DNA of 64,000 bases from Synanceia verrucosa (GCA_029721515.1 CM056561.1:17847635-17911634), one strand, 5' to 3'. Numbered from the stretch's first letter, positions 35,501-50,176 are shown. Translations and numbers: made by a program. The notes: a model not told the origin generated them from the letters alone.

Positions 35501-38500
35501 GTCTCCATGACATAAAAAACTTGTAATACAAACAAATTTTTGTTGGAATTTTACAAAAAAAAAAAAAAAATACAATTTAATGTTTTCATACCTGATATTT
35601 TATTCTTTTTACAGAGGGAATGATTCCTAATAATGCATAGCCTGATTTATACAACAATTTATTCCTAAAAAATGGTAGAAATTTATTTGTATGGTTGTTA
35701 ACAGTATTGTAAAAACCCTTAAAAAAATCAACAAAATGAATCAGGAACTCTGAACCTGGCTTTATCAATAATCATATTTCTGTTGCGGAAATGTATTCAA
35801 ATTAGCACATATTTGAAGACTTTTGAGTTTTAACATTAACTAATACATTCCCACAGGTGTGACATTTTTACTGTATTTCCCCAAAAACATGTTGCACATG
35901 GACAAATCACAAATGACCTTAGACCTTTGATAACATAGGGACATAGTGCCCTGAAAAAAAACACCAGAGAGTTCTGAAGTGTCCTAACTTGTATTACTTG
36001 TTTCCGTCCTCTCTTGAACTTCCTCTCAGGTATCCATTCACTCACTTTTGCACAAACAGTTAAAAAGAGTTTTCCTGGTGCATGGTGACCACACATGCAT
36101 TCACAGGTTAAGAAAAAAAGAAAGAGTGGGGGGAAGAGAGAAACACTTGTGTCCGAGGTGGGTATCCAAACCCCCACATCCATATTGATTAAACAAATTT
36201 GCCACAAATCATATTACAAATGCCCAGTGGGGGGCTATAGAGGCTGGTGGAAATAGCCCATTCACGCTCTGTCCTCCCCCGCAGGGCTGAAGCCTCGACT
36301 CTTGGCTCGTTTAAGCGTGCTGACAGCCTCTGATCCTCCGACCATCTGCAGGGTGGGCTGGCCAGCACCGAGGGGTCTTTGTGTTTTAAACTTTTAGAGA
36401 GATTTAACCGTGGAACAGAAAGAAGCTAAAAAAAAAATGTGTAGGACCCCATGCTCATAATTCTGGTTGTAGCTCATTTGCAATGTACACAAAACAAACT
36501 GTGAAGCTGAAATGTCCTGGAGCCAAGTCCTCATAAAGGCCAGTGATAAGCATGATAGCATTCTACATGACCAACATGTTGTTTAGAGGGTTAAAAGGGG
36601 TCTTTTCACAATAAAAGCTATAACTTGGGATGACTTTCCCTGCAGCACACGGGGCAGATGCCATGGTGGGCTCTTTCAGTGACTCATGCACATTTCTGGT
36701 AAGCTTTAAACCCCCACCACCCCCCAAACACGCTTCTCTTTGTGAATGAAACTGGGCGGAGACAGCAGGAGTGTGTGTGCATGTGTGTGTGTGTGTTGGT
36801 GAGTGTTTTTGAAAGCAACCAAGTGCGTGCATGCATGTGTACATGTGGTGAGCCGTTGCCCTGCAGGGGAAAGTAAACATGCAGTACAGACAGACTATGG
36901 GAAATGTACACAACACAACATAATTTTTTAATTGTTCATTTGCATAGTGTCTTATGTTTGTGTGAACTTCAGTTTACAGTTTTTGTCTTTTTGTTTACTT
37001 TGCCACATCTTACTTAGCTCAGGGGCTCAGGAACAATCGTGTTATTTATTATTTACCATCTTCATTTATTAGATTAAATTTGTCATGTACAAATTTGAAC
37101 TCATCCTTAGCCGTTTTAGGAGCAGCAGGCTCCTGTGAACTTGGGGTTCAGTGTTTTACTCAAGGACATTATGTTATGTAGGATCAGCCCTGGAAAATTC
37201 AGCTGCGCATTTTTGTCAGACAATGAAATTATCAACAAAGGTGACAAATAAAAAGAAATCACACAGTCAGTCTTGCCCTCCTGCACTGTTGAGATAAGTA
37301 ATGTTTTATCATCGTACACTGACTGGGCTCTAATACGTGAATTGCAGCCATCCCTCAGTTGTTTTGGCTCTGTGTAAAAGTGGGCAGTCCCTCCTCTTAT
37401 AACCTCAAACACATGGTCACCTCCTATTATTTTAACTGCTTCCAGTGACTTCAGATCTTGCTTGACCTCTGAGTGCTATCAGCAGAAGGAATGGCCACAT
37501 TAAAACAAGCAGGTCGGAGACAGCTTTGGTTACCCCACTTATGAAGGGCTTAGATGCGACTTTAAAAGCTATGTGTTCATAAATGATGGATTGCTGTCTG
37601 GGAATCATTAGGCTTATGTGTTCCAAAACATTTTGATAATTTGGTGGTATTAATTTGTAGTGTTTTTGACATGCATGTATACTACACAAAAACTCATGTC
37701 TGGAAATCACCTCGCTCCCGTTCATGCGGCGGTCAAAAGATGCATGATGAGTAGGCTCAGAGGGAGCAGCTGATTTGGTGTCTGCAGAGGGCAACAAACA
37801 GGTAATGCTTCCAGCAGCTGTGGGACTATTTGTGAGCGTACAAGAAGGCACCCACTTCCTGCTGAGTGGGGTTTCCAAGCGTTACACAAATATAATACAT
37901 TTCCCATCATTCACACAAAATCAGATTTTTGCAAATAGGCTACAATCAAACGGATGGATGGATTACATGCAAAAAAGTTGTATGAAAATATGGGTGTGGA
38001 ACGGGATCTTAAAATCCTGTTTCCTGCGCTGCTCTGCATAAGCAGGCCCTAAACGCTTCCCCAGAAACCCAACCCAACAAAACAGCCCATCGCTCATAAA
38101 GACGCCACATGAGTGATGTGAGCAGAGCGAGTTATAGCGACCCTGGGACACACAACTCCCCCCGCTCCCGTTCTGAAACACACACAAATTCCACTGATTC
38201 GTGCTCATCTGTGATCTCGGGCAAACTGTCAAATCAGTTTCAGGGTAGCATTTGTGAAATCTTTTTATATGGTGGTTTTACGTTACCTGTACAAAAAAAA
38301 AGTTTGTAAAATAGAGGAGCAGCAAACAAGTGGGACATGTTATCCGGCTGCCTGATTACTACTATTGACAAGCTGCAGCTTTTGAGTTGCAAATACATAA
38401 GTCAATATTTTTTTTTTTTCCCATGTTTGTTGCCGCTGTTAGCATAGCCCTGGAGGCACAAAGATCTTTTTTCATTCATTGTGCAATTATATCACACTGT
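32562..38500. other. Non-coding interval, SALL4-ZFP64 desert, part 1
   Basis: Mostly AT-rich DNA without recognisable genes. It includes a 207-codon open frame on the minus strand (34643-35266) with no known domain. Around 37115-37165 the words gaacttggggttcagtg and actcaaggaca look like a fragment of a fish retroposon. Confidence 0.5.
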
Positions 38501-38505
38501 AATAT

Positions 38506-38545
38506 AATTAGATACACAGTGGGCTGCATGTGTGTGTGAAATATA

Positions 38546-38598
<53 letters not shown>

Positions 38599-38650
38599 AT
38601 TTATGTTGGGTGGCACACACACACACATGCAGCCCACTGTGTATTTAATT
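38506..38650. repeat. Long inverted repeat around an (AT)n core
   Basis: A 27-base arm at 38512-38538 is perfectly complementary to 38618-38644. One mismatch later the pairing continues about five more bases outward. The 79-base spacer is mostly (AT)n. The shared arm word is gtgggctgcatg. The structure could extrude as a cruciform or be a small palindromic transposon without coding capacity. Confidence 0.85.
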
Positions 38651-39726
38651 CTTTCTTGACCCACCGAGTCGGAAGTTACAGAGGCTTCGCCCTCCACACA
38701 ATGAGATAAATATACTACTCTGCTCTTGCCTGCAGATTTTTCTCATAAAAAATCCCTTTGATAGTTTAGCCATCTGGCCAGAGCCCAAAAAAAAAAAGTC
38801 CTCATAAAAGAGGCCCAAATAAGGTCAGGGGTCACTCCCTCCCTAGGTCAGGGGCCCTGGAAGGTTGTTATAGTGGACTTTACTAAAGTTGTCAGCTCAG
38901 ATCCCCTTGACAAATTAAAGCACATTCTTCCCTTTTTAACAAGTGTTCCCTTACAGTCAGACTGATCTAAAGGAAATGTTGCTCATACTCTTGTTTCTCT
39001 GTGGGGAGGTATAGGCTACAACAGACATGGGATATAAACTCACCATTTTGCTCTACGATGGAAAATAAAATCAAAAGCATATTTGTGTCACAATTAACCA
39101 GTGCGAATTTATTACATCTCGTAGGTTTTCATCAATATTTGATTATGAAAATCCTTTTATGTTTAAGAATTCTCCCTTCAAAACCATTATCCATAAACGG
39201 CCTTACTCAACACGTAGTACATTAAAGGTGCAGTGACAGCCCATCATTAACCCTGACCTGTCTGTGTCTCCGTCCGATCGTCCACAGGATGAAAGGCTTG
39301 GACTTATCACATGGACACATTTAGCTGACTGCTGTCTGTGTGTCAGCACGTAGAATCTGCCCGCTAACATGATACAGACGCTGGAAAGTTTGGTATGAGA
39401 TTACGGACTACAGAGTTGAGTTTTTAACTGATGCCAGTAATGAGTGGCCACTCTGCGAGCAACTAGATATTACAATAAAGCTTGTAATAAATCCACTTGT
39501 CTAAGAGAGGATTGGGTGACACACTGTGCCTTGCAGAGGTGTGAATACTACACGCCTGTATTAAGGTGCAGCACCAGCAGGGGATAACAAACGACTTAGG
39601 TTTAGGAAAACTGTCATGGTTGGCCTTAAAATAAGTATGTAACCCAAGTAAAATTTGTATTCCTGTCAACCAATAGAGGCCTTTCTCCATTTTTAATTTA
39701 TGTCACTACACTGCAGTCAATACAGA

Positions 39727-39985
39727 AAACATGCCTAAAGCAATTATTATGCGCTTAGCATTAGCTTAGTACAAAGACGGGAGACAAGGAAAACTAGTCT
39801 GGCTGTGCCCAAAGGTGCAATAATGTGTCATTAAAACAGTGTTTAATGACAGATTTTAAATGTGAGGGTATAGGTTTTGTTACTTTTGGACGAAGCCATG
39901 CTAGCTGTCTCTTCCAGTCTTTAAGCTAAGCTAAGCTAAGCAGCTTCTTGTGGACATGAAAAGGATGTTGATTTTCTAATCTAAC
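39727..39985. repeat. Dispersed fish repeat fragment
   Basis: The words gcttagcattagcttag, ctagtctggctgtgccca and (agcta)n-like gctaagctaagctaagc occur together, as in a widespread teleost repeat I recognise from memory. Ends and class are unclear. Confidence 0.45.
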
Positions 39986-42900
39986 TTTCAGCAAGGAAGG
40001 TAATGAGTGGATTTCCTGAAATATCAAATGATTGCGTTATCAGCATAAGCATTTATGTGGGTACAAGAGACATCTGAAAAACCCAGCTGACTCAGTGGAG
40101 TAATGAGGAAGAGTAAGAGTTTATACCCTATGACTTCCACACCCATGAGAATGTGTTTGGTTCTACCCCACATGCATTCAAAAACCCATCTGAAACAGTC
40201 AAACAAAATGCCCACCACATGACGGCCCCTATGCGACGGCGGGAAGGACCTCACAAAGGCAATTTTTTTCCAACCACACAGCTGCTCCGTTGGAAATTTG
40301 TCTTGAGCTCATTGTCTTATGTCCTTTTAAAAAAACGAAGCGTCAAAGCTTTCACTCCATGCTCCAGTCGCTTCCTAAGAAAGGCACTGTTGGATGAAAC
40401 ATGGGCAGAAGTGTCCGGTTTCAGGGGAAATGGTGAGAGAATTGGTAGGGGACGATGAGCTCCATTAAACACCGCTGGAGAAATGGAGCTCGCAGGAGCA
40501 ATCAATACTGCAAGAACTACAGGTGGGGAATGAGGTGTGAGGCCATTTTGATCCAAATAAAGTGTGTATTATCTCCTGTTAAAGGCAATTATGATGTCTG
40601 AAAGATCAGCATTATTAAAAATGGCAGCAGAATAGGTATTGATTTCATGTTTAAAGATACATGCATTGTCTTTGTCATTTTCTCTCCTTGGTTCCTTTTG
40701 CAATGAACTGATGATGAAAGGTGACTGGGCGGTGGGAGGGGGCCACACAGACAAGAATGCAACGTCTCCAGTTTCTTATAATCAGCATGACTATGAAGGG
40801 TGAAAATAAACAAACACTTTTTTTTTCTCTCACAGAACTTTTGCCTGAGGGACCCAGTATGAGGAGGGGCCTCATCACAATCCCACCATTATTAATCTTT
40901 GTTAATTATAGGCTTGATCATTAAGATGTCCCACAGTTGTATTTTTCATCATTAAGTTTGTTTACAGTGGACAGAAAACTGACCGGCAACACAAGCGATG
41001 GATGATCAAACCTCAAAAACACTATTTTGTTCAACCACCATGAAATAATAGAATACAATAAAATAGTTTTTATTCAACCACCACAGTAACAGTAAAGAAT
41101 GTCTAATAATGTCTATAAGATCAAACTCCATATGTACATCCCCGACTGTGCGTAAAAAAACAAATCCAGGTTATCCAAAATAAATCTAGAAAATTTTTGG
41201 TGCTGACTTTTGAACTCCTGCATGAAATTATTAGAGATGATGACAGAATTTTCATCTTGAAATATTTCACTCTAATCCACTTTAAATAACCACACTAAGC
41301 ACAGTGGAAAAGCATTTACATGTTTTGTAATCCCCTGGGCACTGCAACACTAAACACCTTTGCGAGCACCTGTTTTGCTGTTTGGATGCTCAGCACTATT
41401 TTTTTTTATTTTTTTGGTGCAGGACGATGTGACATGCCTTCAGTACCCATAACACTGCTTGCATTCCAGGTGTCCAACAGTGGTGGTATCCTCTCTTGAA
41501 AAGGAATGCATCATGGTGGAATAATTGCTCTTACTTACTGCTCTCTGGCCACTTAAAAAGAATTCAGATGGTTTGGTATCTCTCCACCACCCCTCCTCCC
41601 ATGTGCGGGGGGAGGAGGACAACTCGAGGGGGATGGGTGTGTTTGACTTGGCAGAGCTGAATTTGGAAGGGGAGGAATTAGCATTTACATAAAAGGCCAA
41701 AGTTTTTTTGCCTCTATGTTTTACCTATAGAGAGCTACTCCATTGCTCTTATTACAGCGCTAACACAGTGACTGGCTTTACACAGAGATTCCTTGAATTA
41801 ACTTAATAGAAGGTGACCTGCACAGCAGACGTGGATATGGGATTATAGCAGCATTTTCTAGAGGTCACATGATCCTCGTGGATCAGGTAAAGACTTCTTG
41901 TCACCTCTTGCTGGCAGCTCGGGCTGGCCGACCAGCTGCTGGGAGGTCCTAAGTAGTCCAAGTGTGGTGGTGGGATAAGTGAACGCATGCGGCTGTTGCT
42001 TATCGGACCCTACACATGCATGTCCTCACACACGCATTGCATTTGTTCAGTGATCCATGGACCAGCAAGCATAACAGGTTTCAGAGTTTTGCAATAAGTG
42101 CTGCACATGACCTTTGAGGAAAATGTGTTTTTGGGGGGGGATCATTGTCTAGTTGTGTGCTTTGCAGCAGGTTTTTCACATATATTCATCACTGGCAACT
42201 TCAATCTCTCCTTGAGCGTCACTACAAGAAAAATATTCCCAAAAAAATAACAAAGTTCAAGGTGATTAGATTGTCATGGCAATGAAACGTGTTTTAAACA
42301 CCAATCACAGATTGATATTTATGAATTTACAAAATTTTGACACCCTGTATTTATTCTAGCTGAGGCTCAAGTTTGATGTGAGTCATTGTGATTTAAAAGA
42401 TTCTCCGTCTGTCACCACTTTTTTTTTTTACACACGGTCCATTTCTAACACATGTCTGTCATCTCCCAGCCTGCAGTATCATGCTCCTGTGATTTTGTCA
42501 ATCCCATCGAGTCAGTCTTGTGTTTGCGGCCCCAACCCCCGCCGTGGGGCTAATTAAAACAATTTCAAGGACAAAGGAGGGGAGTCCATTGTATCACACA
42601 ACCAGCAGTGATACAGATATGGTGCCAGAGGGGCACAGTTGTCAAGGATTAGTGAATGTATCAGCCTCCCACCGCCGGTGATGAGTGTGTGAGCAGGACA
42701 ACCGCCTCGAATGAGGCTTTTAAGCAGGAATGTAGATGCAGTCAGAATACTTGAAATAAATAATGAGCCAAACCGGAGCAGATGCCAGACAACAAAAACT
42801 GAAGGGAATGTAGTTGTGTCTGGTTTACCTGTTGCTCTGTGATTACTGGAGAGCAGTTGTTCAAGACGCCCACGCAGCAGGCGTCATGTTGCTTTTCATT

Positions 42901-43179
42901 CAAAAAAAAAAATGTTTTATGTGATTTTAGAATTACAGTTGAGAAGCACCACACACACACAGGATCTGGTAACTAGTCTTATTTATGAAAAACCTCCCAA
43001 CACCCATTTTTTCTTCACATTCCTGAGCTGTGCAGAGCCCACCCCCTTCCTAAAACACAGAGATCTGCTGGAGACAAATCTTCAAACCAACTTCCTCTCC
43101 TTCCTTTCAACTTAAATAATGGCCCAATGGACAGCCTTCTCTCTGTCCTGACTCACATCCTCAGTGCCATAATATTTAT

Positions 43180-43330
43180 GCAGCCTCATTCAAAAGCCGT
43201 CCTCATCAAATTGCTGTGCGAATCGCACCACAGGCGCCGGTGCACCTCATTACATCCTGACTAATAGACTCAATATTCAGGCGCACAAACAATGGCTCAC
43301 TGCAGAGTCACTGCTGTAATATGACTTCCC
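43180..43330. promoter_or_regulatory. Candidate conserved non-coding element
   Basis: About 150 bases of high complexity, no repeats, and a composition unlike the AT-rich flanks, ending in ctgctgtaatatgac. Flagged by appearance only; conservation cannot be tested here. Confidence 0.2.
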
Positions 43331-46093
43331 ATAGAACTTGTTAAAATCCAGCTTTCTCACTCCCACGTTCTGCTGCATTCACTTCACAACAAGTGGTTGC
43401 CAGTCGGTTGCTCAACCTGCATGTTTTATGGTTGAGCAGAGTGAGAATGAAGTCATGCGAATGACAAATCTTTTGTGCGAGAGAAAAAGTAATTTTGGAG
43501 CACGTAGCTACAAAGATTCCTATAAACGCTTCATCCAAACTTGACAGAAACAAAATAACGCCACCCTTCTGACAGTCATCAGCTCTTCAGTCAGAGCCCT
43601 GAAATCCCCTCTCCGTTGACTGTTATAGTTGCACATTGTTTGAGGGAACTATGATGTTTGGTAAATGGATGCTTTCATTACTAATGCTAAGATGTGAACA
43701 TAAGTCTAAAAACAGAGATTGTTGTTTGTTTTGTTTGACTACGCAGAAGAACTTTTGTGGGTTGTTTGGACAACTAGCTTTTGCCACAATCAAAAATCAT
43801 GTAATCTGCAGCATAAAAGGCTGATTTTTTTTCAAACTGGCAACTTGATTGCTGATGTGTGGACACCAAACACCAGAGATGACCAAAACATTCATTTTGG
43901 ACCTGTTTTTAAACTATTAATTTGTAATGATTATTTTTTTAAGGAAAAGCTTGACTTACTCTGATGATATACTTGTTTACGTAAAAATGTTATCAATATA
44001 GCCTTTAATTATAATAATTTTGCTTCAGTCACATGACTGGCTGACTGAGCCAAACCAGCACATTAAGCCAGGCTGGATTCTGACAAATGGAAGTGATGAC
44101 AGTGAACGTCTCATCCAAGCTTTTAAGGCATTGTTATCTCTGTGGCCAGGCCACACTTATCTCACAGAGTGAACTGTATGTGAGCAGAAACAATGGGCTT
44201 GATTGAATGCATTCTCAAAAAGGTGTTTGGTTACACAGAGGCCTGCTCTATTTAATAGATGATATCTGTATGAGGTATGAGCTTTACGGTGCGATCTTTG
44301 TCACTGGGATTCAGAAACTAATTAATTCTCTGGCGTGACATCATGTTGACAGGAAACACCCTGAGGCTTCGTGTTGTGGCGGGTCAGCCACGAGCCAGCG
44401 AGATGTCAGGGAAGAGCTTGAGATGATGATTATTTTTTTAATACAACAAATATTCCATCAATTTAAAATTTTCAAAAAAAATTTCCACTGTTAGAAAAAA
44501 AAAAACTATTTCATTTCCATCTGAAAGAAATAAATCTCATCCATACGTGTATATTCATACATACCCCCTAAAGAAAGGCCACAATAATGCAATTAGCCTA
44601 ACAAAGAAAATGGTAATCCACGAGCCACTATGAGTGCATGCGGGTGGGATGCATCTGTAATGACCTGAGAATGCTTCTGAGGAATTTTCACACCAATAAG
44701 CTGCAGGAGAGCCAGACTAAAACTTTGCAGAGCCGCCACCCATTCATATATTGCTAATCTGTGTGTGTGGTGCAATTGAAAAAAAAACAAACAAAAAAAA
44801 AAAACACTTCTTACGTTCAAAAACATGTAGCCAACCACATGTTAAAAACCTAAAACACAACCCTATTCATTAAACCGTGTCAATCATTCACACGGTCTGT
44901 ATTTACACATATCAGTGACAGTATGATACATTATCAGACCACCAGCAGATTCATAGCTGGGGGGTGGAATCACATATGCTAATAAAGCAGATGTCCACAG
45001 TCCTCCACACATTCCAGGCAGCCTATAAAAACAAAGTGGCTTTCTTCCTCAAGGAGCAGAGAGACCCATCTCTGACCATGAGTCCATACTGTAGCTTCAT
45101 ATCAACATTTAGTGTTATAACCCGATGATCTCCCGTAGCAACACCTGGTCCCCTCCCTGCCACATCTCTAAAATCAACAAGTGCAACACGATCCCTTCAG
45201 ATTAGCAGCTTCCCCTCCATTTTTTGGGAGAAATATGTGTTGTTTGGCTAAGGTGTGTGTTGTCTAAAAAAAAAACTTTCCATGACACTGGAAGTTTCGG
45301 GTCTCTTGTGTCTGCTGAAGCCGCCCAACTGTGCCTGACTCCCACTGAATTCATCAGCCATTGTTTTCCCTGCACAGGCATTTATGATGTCACAGCAAAC
45401 ATAAGCTTTGTCCTCAGATGAAGGATCAGCCAGGGTTCGTGCCCTTATGGGGTCAAACAAACAGCAAATATGGACGGGCTATGACTTAGATCATGGGGTT
45501 GGGTGGACATTATGGTGGCAGTAAGAGGACTTCATTCACGAGGAACAATAGGGATGGAGGCTTTTTTTACTCGTAACACCAAAAAACAGAAGTGGCTACT
45601 TTTTGCCACCACATAAATTATGCAGATGATAATACTTCAATCTGCAACTTTAATCTTATCTCTCTTTGCCACCCCTCTCTCCATCAATCCATTCCTGAGA
45701 AACACTGCAAAATCATATCAAAAATGAAAACAAGAAGAACTTCTTGGGTCCGTCATTGTGTTGAATTATGATGATCATTAAAAGGTTATACATGCAACCA
45801 GAGCGGCTATGAAGTTCTGAATAAGTCTCGATCGTTGCACGAGGAAAAAAAAATCTTTTCATGTCACAAAGATAAAACCATAAAGACTTAATGTAAAGAT
45901 GCTTAAAGAAACATTGCAGTGTAACTATTTGAGTATCCTCAAAATCACCCCCACTTCTTTCTTAATAGCTCCATAACCCTGGATTTTGTTTATTTTTTAT
46001 GTTTTCAGATTGCACAAGAATGAATTTGGAGGCGGCGGTATTTGTGCATGTTAAGTGCTTTGAAAGCAGGAAAGGTAAACACAGACTAAGGCG

Positions 46094-46095
<2 letters not shown>

Positions 46096-46139
<44 letters not shown>
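46096..46139. repeat. (CA)n microsatellite
   Basis: Perfect CA dinucleotide run of about 22 units. Confidence 0.97.
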
Positions 46140-46141
<2 letters not shown>

Positions 46142-48659
46142 GGCTTGTATCTGTAAAGATCAAATTTCCATTGTGTTTGTTTTCTTAGGATAAGGCATGT
46201 GTGAACAAAGAAAATATTTTTGCCTGCTCATGGGCCATCTGTTGAAAACAGGAGGAATTTCTGAAAATTGTAAATAAAATTGTTTAATTGGGATGCCATT
46301 ATAAGGCCAACACAGGTATGAATGTTTAAACTTAGGATCCCACTATAGTTGTTAACTCTTTTGGCTGAAAATGAAATAAAGCAAACTAATACTGTCATTG
46401 TAAATGACCACACAATCCTAACATTTACTATTCCAGCTCTTCACAAGCAGAACTCAAATTAATGGCTGCTTCTAATCGCTCTGTATTGGCAGGCTGGCAG
46501 TGACAAACTACACAGAAACTGCACTGCAAACACTGCAGAGAGAGAAAACAACAATGTAACATGCTGACATGTGAGAACGATCACAAAGCAGAGTATAAAA
46601 AAAACCTACCCTATATCAGTGCAGAAATAAACCTGATGGCTAACACTTAGCCTGTGTTCCCAAATTGTGTCCCACAGACAAAATATGGAATAAAAGAAAA
46701 CAATCAAGCGATTGTTCCAGCTTTAATGCACATTCAAAACCATGCATTTGTTTCGGGCTAGTTGCACAGAAACAATGGGACAATGGCTAAAATGTCTTTG
46801 TTGCTGAACCACAAAAGCTGATTTGCATTCACAAGATCACACTCAGTACTCATAGCTAAACGGGGGAAACGCTGTGTTGTCATAAAGGACATTGTTATAA
46901 CAAAAAAAGGCAGATACTGTAGCAATGCCTTTGTCCATCAAAGGACTTTTATGGGTTTTTCTGCTCTCTCCATCTCTCCAGAGCCCATTGGCTCAAAATT
47001 ATAGTTATTTTTTCTGCCCCCTGAGGACTGCTTTCAATCTTGAAGAAACAACAACAAAAGAGGCTCAGGGCAATGCTTCCTGACAACCCCAGATAGACAA
47101 AAACAACACCCTAAACACTGTGAAAAGGAAGCATAGCTTTGAAAAAAAATGTGGGGAAAAAACTGAAATGAGGGAGTAAATTCAAGCAATCACTTTAAAC
47201 TGTGCACAGTTTTTAAAAGTCAGATGATGAAATGTACGGCCACCCATTGAGGTTCTTACAACCAGAATTAGCCCTTAAGTCACTCCATTGATTTCACCCT
47301 TGGGACAACACAAAAGCCTAATAATGCCTTAGCAAATAATCACATTACATTCAGAGAGGTGTCTGTCTTTTTTGTGACATGTGGCTGTAAAAAAAAAAAA
47401 AGTGTATCAATTTGTTTCATCTGAGGAATTGAACAGAGACGAGTCTCCAGTGTGCCAAGAAATCAAAAACTCACTTAAGATGTCAATAGTGTCATGGTGA
47501 AAAGATGGCTGCATTGGGGAAAAACATGCAAACAAATCCATATCAATACTTTGCCACTTATCAGTTAATGTCATTAATGCAATTCAGTGCCATTTGCTGA
47601 TGGGATGTGCACAAACAAAGGGAAAGGTCTGAAATGTGTAGTTGGAAGTGACATACTGCAACCAGTTTGCACTCAGTTGGCTGTCTGGACGATTTATAGC
47701 CACTTCCGATGAAAGAAATGAACCGTAATGTGGAATTCGTTAAATTCTTGACATGTTCACACTGTTTTAAAGTACCTGCCCTCTTTAGCTCGTGTGTTGA
47801 TTTGATCCTGCTTGTTGTCCCCCAGCCACCTGGTCCTCTCTGGATCTGTTTATGTCCAGAAGGAATGCATCACAACTTACGTTTTCTTTAAGCAGCTGTG
47901 AGTGGAAATTGCTTTTGGGGGAGACATTTATGACCCCCACCCCACCCCCTATTCAAAGGCTTTGACATCTCAAACACAGGAAGGAAGGAACTGAGCAGAA
48001 GTGCCATACAGTAGCAAGAACTCATAAAAACCCATGCTTCTTTAAGATTTACTTTCATTTTATTTTAAAAAACTAAAAAAGGTGACACTTATTTGTTATT
48101 CAAGCAAAAACTCTTCCCACAAGCACTAAAAATGTCCATAGCAGAAACACTCACCCATGTCATCACATGTGGGACAGGAACAGGGGGAGGGGGGGGGTCT
48201 CCTCCTCGAGGGTGCTCAGGATTAGGGCCTGGAAGTCTGTTAGATAATAGATCAAAGAGATACACCAGGGAACACTTCTTGCTTTTTTTCCCACATAACG
48301 CTCATCTTCATACATAATGGAATTTCAGGAGCTTTTTTCTTTTTTCCTCTTATTCTACCTGACGATCAGACGGCAAGACTTCTGTTTTTGAATCACAAAT
48401 GTTGTTGAAAAGAGGGTCATGTGGAGTGTTTCCATGATTAGAATATAAATGTGAACTCTAGTGCAGGTACTGACCACACAAAGAGTCCAGACTCTACCAG
48501 AGAGCCAGGACAAGGAGCTCCTTATGGTATCCTGAAGTTGTGAAGGACTCATTGGTTATTGATTCTAAACAAATTAAATATAAGTTGTGACCTGAAGGAG
48601 TAATTTTACTGCATTCATCCTTCATATCCAGAGGTGATGTAGCCAATTTTTAAATTCTA

Positions 48660-48754
48660 CACACACACACACCACGCGTGTGGTGTGTGTGTGTGTGTGT
48701 ATGTATATATATATATATATATACACATACTATATACACGTATATGTACACATG

Positions 48755-48790
<36 letters not shown>

Positions 48791-48866
48791 TACTATATAC
48801 ACGTATATATACACGCATGTATATATATATATATATACATACATACATATACACATATATATATGC
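48660..48866. repeat. Compound CA/TG/TA microsatellite with an internal 63-base duplication
   Basis: Alternating (CA), (TG) and (TA) tracts. The word acatactatatacacgtata occurs twice, 63 bases apart, so a unit of the array itself was duplicated. Six open frames across it are artefacts of the dinucleotide repeats. Confidence 0.93.
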
Positions 48867-49489
48867 AAATGCCTTAATATGCTTTTGCTCATCTCTGTGC
48901 ATCCTAGGCTACTGTTGAGCTTTTAAAGCCAACGAAAATGTGTGATGAGATTATGCACTAATGAAAACCTAATTATGAATATTATATTTCAGTACTGTGC
49001 TGAAATCCTACAGATCAGCCCTTCAAATCCTCAAGGAATTATTGCATAGTTGATAGTTTGATTTGCAAATGGTAGCCTAGTCAACTAGTAGCAGTCATAA
49101 ATGTAGTAACAAGGACAGCATTGTCCTCATAAATGTAGAAGTAGAGGTGTTAATATCAAAACAGTATGAAGTGTGTTTTTTAAGTATAACGGAAAAGAGA
49201 AAATAAAATATACAAGGCAATCTAACGCATAACACTATCTTAAATGTATGGCAACAAAAGGAGTATGCTCTTTATATTCCGTCCCTGAATGCTGGAAAAG
49301 AGTCCCTCCATCAAACTTCACCAGGGCTTGTTTGAGTCTGCAGCAGTAGAGCCATTAGTGCCGAGGGGATGAGAGCGAAATCAATGGCTCAAAGGAGACT
49401 CTTATTCAGACGCAGCCTTCAATCTCTGGAAACACTAAGTGCTGAAATCTGCATGTAAAAAATGGTCACAATAATAAACAGACAGGCAC

Positions 49490-50176
49490 TTTATTGAAAA
49501 AAAAAATCTATACTGGGTGGAACAAGTGGGCTTAGAAAGTAAGGTCTTTCTGTGCAGTCTAATGTTTTCTAGATTTACTTCCTAGATTCAGAATGAGGAC
49601 TTCAAAGTGATTCACCTCCCCCCCAAAAAAACAGAATTTTTAGAATCAATACAGCTTTGCAATATCCCACAATTTCAGAGTAACCTTCGCCTGTCACTTG
49701 TATCACTCTGCTGCCACCTAACGGACAAACTGAAGAACTACATGGCTCAAATGGCCTCTTCATTCCCACTATTGTTCTAATGTTGCCCAAAAATAAACAT
49801 TTAATAAAAATGATTCCAAAATGTTTCAATTCATGTTTTAATTATGATGCATCCAAAAAGTACCCCTGAATATGGAATAAGCAACATTATGTCACAAATG
49901 ATTAGCCTTCACATTCTTCAACTTATTCAAACTATGGTGCTACAACAACAATTCATTATTCTAAAATATGCAAACTAAAACAATTTGTCTCTAAAGTCAA
50001 CAGTGTTGTTGCTTCAGTGGTCAATGATCAAAACTGCGAGAAGTTACTGTTAATGGCCTGCACATACGTAACCTACGAGTTCTTACTGGCACAGAAATAG
50101 CTTATGACACAGTTACAGTCTTTCTGCTTTTTTTTTTTTTCCCCCCCAGCCAGAAAAACACACCTGAGCGTTTCAC
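49490..50176 (-). other. Probable ZFP64 3'UTR with a candidate poly(A) signal
   Basis: Follows the ZFP64 stop codon with no open frame of note. AATAAA on the minus strand is at 49490-49495. Chosen by position only; other cleavage sites are possible. Confidence 0.35.

Larger units (their letters stand above)
38651..50100. other. Non-coding interval, SALL4-ZFP64 desert, part 2
   Basis: No gene recognised. It contains the repeat at 39727-39985, the microsatellites at 46096 and 48660, and several long high-complexity stretches such as 43180-43330. ORFs are short and start in random contexts. Confidence 0.5.

Noticed and set aside
48650..48926. Several frames of 65-82 codons made of Tyr/Ile/His/Thr
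   Set aside because: Translation of a CA/TG/TA microsatellite.
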